From NCBI GenBank assembly GCA_025331445.1, contig JAIWNE010000075.1:62001-126000 (forward strand): 64,000 nt of DNA, in the 5' to 3' direction. This document shows, in pieces, positions 60,482 to 64,000 of this stretch. Each line of letters opens with the position of its first letter. Position 1 is the stretch's first letter. A program made the position numbers and the translations under genes. This DNA is from Blakeslea trispora. Taxonomy: Eukaryota > Mucoromycota > Mucoromycetes > Mucorales > Choanephoraceae. The notes beneath the pieces were generated by a model, which saw only the letters and a program-made list of their open reading frames with translations, was not told where the DNA came from and did not search any database.

Positions 60482-61501
60482 ATGAAGTTAGTACATAGTT
60501 TCGATGAGATTTTAGCGAATAAGAGTTATGACACGATTGCATGCGATATCTATGGTGTGATACACGACGGAGTTAAAGCCTATCCTCACTCCAAGTCAGC
60601 TTTGACAGCACTCAAAGAAAAAGGGGAGCATGTTGTCTTGCTGTCCAATTCAACCCGTCTACAAGACAAGCTTGTTTCTAACATGAAGTCCAACTTCGAT
60701 ATCAATGAAACATGCTTCAGTAGCATCTTGTCTAGTGGTACACTCACTAAAGTCTTCTTGGCTGATGTTGCAGAGTATCTTTCAACAGGACAGGTAAAGC
60801 AGCCTGGCTGTCACGCAACTTCTCGGCAACATGGAGAGAACTCTGTCATGAAACCTGACGAATTTGCCAATACTTATCTTAAGACCGGCAAGTTTTTCTT
60901 AGCTGGAAGTACAGAATGGCAAGAGCCTCTGTATCTATCATTGGCACCTACAATCACGCGTGTAAATGATTGGGATGACATTGAATTTGTACTACTAGGC
61001 TCCATCCATGGTGTTGATCCACTCAGAAAGCCAGTAGATCCTTTTGATGAAAAGCAAGTTCAGGAAGATTACCAGCCTCTCTTAGAAAGCTGTTTAAACA
61101 GAAATATACCCATCATTTGCGCCAATCCAGATATCTTTGCCCCTAACGGGAAGAATCCAGACGGATCGACAAAGTTTCTTATTTGCCCTGGTTATGTTGG
61201 TCAGATGTATGAAAGAATGGGAGGACAGGTGTTGTATTTCGGCAAGCCATTCAGAAGTATTTATGACTTTCTGGTTCAAACTGAATCAAGCAATCGAATT
61301 CTATGTGTTGGTGATAATGTAGCAACTGACGTAAAAGGAGCAACAGATTCAGGTTTGGATGTTGTGATGGTGACAGGCGGTGTTCATTGGGAAGAGCTCA
61401 AAAAGGCAAAGGATGATGCTGAGCTTATTGAAATCGTTAAACATCTATGCCAAATCAACCATTCAAAAACACCGACTTATTTAATGCCATTATTAAAATA
61501 A
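60482..61501 (+). CDS. HAD-superfamily hydrolase, class IIA
   Basis: Intronless reading frame of 339 residues. HAD motif I is CDIYGVIHDG (about residues 21-30), motif II is LSNSTR, the third block is YFGKPFRSIYDF, and motif IV is CVGDNVATDVKGATDSG. The large cap domain between motifs II and III marks subclass IIA (NagD-like). In motif I the position two after the nucleophile Asp is Tyr rather than the usual acid Asp, as in the uncharacterised HAD-IIA subgroup that has Trp or Tyr there, so phosphatase activity may be altered. Substrate is unknown. A single-exon gene among multi-exon neighbours might reflect retroposition or ancient transfer; similar proteins are common in alpha-proteobacteria, an inference from family knowledge. 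Confidence 0.82.
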   Translation: MKLVHSFDEILANKSYDTIACDIYGVIHDGVKAYPHSKSALTALKEKGEHVVLLSNSTRLQDKLVSNMKSNFDINETCFSSILSSGTLTKVFLADVAEYLSTGQVKQPGCHATSRQHGENSVMKPDEFANTYLKTGKFFLAGSTEWQEPLYLSLAPTITRVNDWDDIEFVLLGSIHGVDPLRKPVDPFDEKQVQEDYQPLLESCLNRNIPIICANPDIFAPNGKNPDGSTKFLICPGYVGQMYERMGGQVLYFGKPFRSIYDFLVQTESSNRILCVGDNVATDVKGATDSGLDVVMVTGGVHWEELKKAKDDAELIEIVKHLCQINHSKTPTYLMPLLK

Positions 61502-61976
61502 CAAGCATCATGCGCACTTCAAGCGTCAGTAGAGCGACTCATCCAATAACGATAACACTACTTGTTTAAAAAAACTGAGTCCGATACACCCTTGGAGATA
61601 CTCTTAAAACACACTCAAAGTACAAAAAAAAACATCTTTGAATATATGCCATTCATCCATCTGATTTGGAAAGTGTGTTACCTTTTTTTTTTTTGAAAGA
61701 AGCTATGCTTATTTATAATAAGTCGACCCACTTGTACTAATATTAAGAAACATACATGTTATCAAACTTCAGCCTATTTTAACGTCACTTATTTTCCTAT
61801 AAATGCCTCTTAGGAAAAAAAAAAAGAAAGAAAAAGCATAAGCCTATGTCTATCTTAGTCTAATACCAGTGCGTGCTGAGACAGAAATAATGTTCAAATA
61901 TAAGGGAATTTTTTGTTTTTTTCTGCTCTCTCTTCTGTTTATTATTATTTGTCTTTCTTTGCTTTTGATTCATGTC
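61502..61976. other. Spacer upstream of the cyclin gene
   Basis: 475 bp. It has A-runs and, at 61915-61975, a pyrimidine-rich leader that happens to stay open in the cyclin frame. No other gene is seen. Confidence 0.5.
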
Positions 61977-62801
61977 ATGAATGACACTGCAGAAACGTGT
62001 GAAGCGTCCAACATTGTCAAAGTGCCCGAATATTTCTACGCAGTAGACGTAAACTATTTGACACACATGATTGGTAAACTCATCGAGATGGCAACTTATT
62101 TTCCAAAGAAAAAAAAAGTGTGTATACATTGTTTATTAACAACCTGACCTTATTCCTTAGCTGATATGCTGGGTAGACTTATTGCACATAATGATTTGAT
62201 ACCATTAACGTCGAGTAATCTGACGCGCTTCCATTCTCGTGTTCCTCCCAATATATCACTCAGCGACTACCTACGGCGTATAGTCAAGTATACCTCAGTA
62301 GAGAAGTCGTGTCTATTAATTCTGCTTATATACATTGATCGTGTATGCGAACTTCATCCACAATTCACCATATCGTCTTTGACAGTCCATCGATTTTTGA
62401 TAACAGCAGTAACTGTCTCATCCAAAGCATTATGCGATTCTTATTGCACCAATTCACATTATGCCAAAGTAGGAGGTATCTCAACGCAGGAAATCAATGC
62501 TTTAGAATTAGAATTCTTGTCGCTCATCGATTGGCATTTGGCTTCCACAGGCCCGGTGCTACAGCAGTACTATGCCAATTTAGTAGAGCAACACCCCTGC
62601 TATGAGCGTATTGTGCCAGAAGAATTGGAAGGCAATAAAAAGCGGCGAAGGAGGAGCAGTGCAACCATTGAACAGAATCCTGCAAAGAAAAAGGATCGAA
62701 AAAATTCACTTAATACCGAACTATTCGAAATAGAGGAAGAAGCTACAAAAATCCATTTCGACACATTACTAGATGATGAGACCATACCCTATATTGCATA
62801 G
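61977..62801 (+). CDS. Pho80-type cyclin
   Basis: Regulatory partner of a cyclin-dependent kinase of the Pho85 type, which controls phosphate and nutrient responses. Exons 61977-62073 and 62161-62801 (738 nt, 245 residues). The cyclin core (about residues 30-170) shows LTHMIADMLGRLIAHND, then FHSRVPPNISLSDYL, IYIDRVCELHP, ISSLTVHRFLITAV, KALCDSYCTNSHYAKVGG and NALELEFLSLIDW, a close match to Pho80/Pcl proteins. The C-terminus is basic and polar (KKRRRRSS). An in-frame upstream ATG at 61896 would add a very hydrophobic segment from the pyrimidine-rich leader. I prefer the inner ATG, but the long form cannot be ruled out. Confidence 0.87.
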
Positions 62802-63346
62802 AATTTATTGTTATTACCATTTACCATTATTTCCTTCCCCCCCTCCTCTTTCTTTATTTTGGTGCAACCTGTTCTTTTCCTGTTCATAACCTCGTGAGAT
62901 CAGCCTTGTCGAATCAGAAATTGCTGGATTCGCTATAGTCAGGCGCAATGATCCAATCAAACACCTTGTTCCATTTCTTTTTTTTTTGTTAAACGCTGGC
63001 GTCTCTCTTTATCCCTCTTTTTTTTGTTTTATCTAATTATCTTTTTGATGTATATAATTACAGTATTGTCTTCTTTTGTCTCTCTCTCTCTCTTTCTTGA
63101 AAGAAACATAAATAAATAAATTATCACTCTGTTACTCTTTTTAGAAGAAAAAAATATTGTCAAAACATACAGAGTGACTTTCCAAGTCTCCTGCGAATAT
63201 TTTAAAGTATACAATTACGCATGATGCTGTGATACGCAGATCCAAGGCTATATTCAGTTGAATAGGCACAGCTGTCACAGGGAAAAATACCCCTTTTAGT
63301 AAGCATATACTCAGAGTATAGAGTACCAACAAAGAGATCTTCATTT
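62802..63346. other. 3' flank of the cyclin gene
   Basis: 0.5 kb with C, T and TC runs (a TC repeat near 63075-63093). A 67-codon minus-strand stretch at 63141-63344 begins with a signal-peptide-like segment but is not supported by anything else. Confidence 0.4.
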
Positions 63347-63967
63347 TTATGGTGAACAGTCTAGAGCATTAAAATCCATTGGGGTTGCAATCTCAACATG
63401 CTTGAATCGTTCTATGGTAACTTGTATACGAAAGCTGGATGATTCAACAATTTTTTTTTTTACTTTCTTCAATAAAACCAGTCTGCTTTTACAATCGAAT
63501 ATACCACTTCGACCAAGACGGATACAAACATTGAGGCAAATAGTGCTCTTTGTGTTACAACCCTCTTGCAGTTTCTTCATTGCAAGTAGCATATAGGTAC
63601 ATTGACTATAGTCTATAGACATAGATCGAAGTTTATTTGACTACATCAACCAGATAGTATTATCATACATAGGCACTCATTTACTTCTCCTTACACTACT
63701 TTCTTTTTTCCTTTACTGACACATATCCAGAGAGTAAAGCAAGACATGCAGCTCACAGGAACAATGAAAAGGTTCAAACACAAGCTACAGACATACACCG
63801 ATAAACGCAATACTGCTAGATTTGCGCATATCGTCTATCAGGGCTGAAACCTCATCGAGCAGTCTTGAATTTTCGTAAAAGAAACGACTAGAAAACATGT
63901 ACTGATGATTTACGACACTGTATAAGAAATGGTACGTATATGCAGTAACAGATTTGCTTGGCGGCAT
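63347..63967 (-). CDS. Doubtful two-exon gene, unrecognised
   Basis: Tentative minus-strand exons 63797-63967 and 63347-63640 (465 nt, 154 residues), joined by a GTATGT donor and a TAG acceptor in the same phase. Exon 1 begins MPPSKSVTAYTYHFLY and contains ENSRLLDEVSALIDDM. Exon 2 contains several Cys (KKLQEGCNTKSTICLNVC) and a Lys-rich stretch. A stop codon sits directly before the first ATG, and the gene could continue past the window edge through another exon. No family is recognised. The regular splice phase is the main support. Confidence 0.3.
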
Positions 63968-64000
63968 TTATAGGTCATACAGCCACTGTAAGAGCCAAAT

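Noticed and set aside
63141..63344. 67-codon minus-strand frame with a signal-peptide-like start
   Set aside because: Only the hydrophobic start is suggestive. The rest is AT-rich and low complexity, with no splice pattern to support a secreted protein.
1..64000. CRISPR arrays, tRNA or rRNA genes, secondary-metabolite megasynthases, viral genes
   Set aside because: Scanned for direct repeats with spacers, tRNA arms and known large-domain motifs. None were seen. The window is nuclear fungal DNA, where CRISPR would not be expected.

Overview
The window is eukaryotic nuclear DNA from a filamentous fungus, most likely an early-diverging mucoromycete (Mucorales-like). The evidence is: many short GT-AG introns (mostly 50-90 nt, a few GC-AG), AT-rich intergenic DNA with long A/T runs, pyrimidine-rich leaders just before start codons, three neighbouring chitin deacetylase genes, a group X hybrid histidine kinase, a COP9 signalosome subunit, and a relic of a Tc1/mariner-type transposon resembling those common in Mucoromycota. 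This placement is an inference from gene content. Gene models were spliced by eye; exon sums were checked to be whole numbers of codons.

Layout. 1-13.8 kb is gene dense: a TBC-domain Rab GAP (5' end outside the window), a class I haem peroxidase, a PMP47/ANT1-type peroxisomal carrier, a Sec14/CRAL-TRIO lipid-transfer protein, ATP1 (F1 alpha), MIX23 and CSN6. 14.2-16.0 kb holds an amino acid permease. After a 3.9 kb gene-free stretch comes a 7.2 kb hybrid histidine kinase gene (19.86-27.05 kb). 27-31 kb carries an unrecognised 164-residue protein, a Cys-rich single-pass membrane protein and a bHLH-zipper factor. 31-33.3 kb is mostly non-coding with the transposase relic. 33.5-36 kb has a coiled-coil protein and a very small CCHC zinc-knuckle ORF. 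36.2-42.4 kb has three chitin deacetylase paralogues, all on the minus strand.

42.4-45.3 kb is gene-poor. 45.3-50.6 kb holds a PAS-domain kinase, a possible 50-residue protein and an alpha-arrestin. 50.7-55.4 kb is a chromatin-flavoured neighbourhood (TOPORS-like RING protein, SAP30, JmjC protein). 55.4-57.7 kb is gene-free. The right end holds a cytochrome P450 with a one-base frame break, an HAD-IIA hydrolase, a Pho80-type cyclin and a doubtful two-exon gene.

How the genes work together. There are no operons. Neighbours are mainly convergent or divergent pairs with short gaps. Shared themes are signalling (histidine kinase phosphorelay, PAS kinase, Pho80-type cyclin), cell-wall remodelling (chitosan formation by the deacetylases), chromatin control and membrane transport. 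The most unusual observations are a predicted 5-nt microexon in the Rab GAP, three GCAAGT-type GC-AG introns in two genes, a coding exon consisting only of ATG in the JmjC gene, the pseudokinase head and degenerate receiver of the histidine kinase, and frame breaks in the P450 and the PAS kinase. I see no CRISPR array, tRNA, rRNA or virus.
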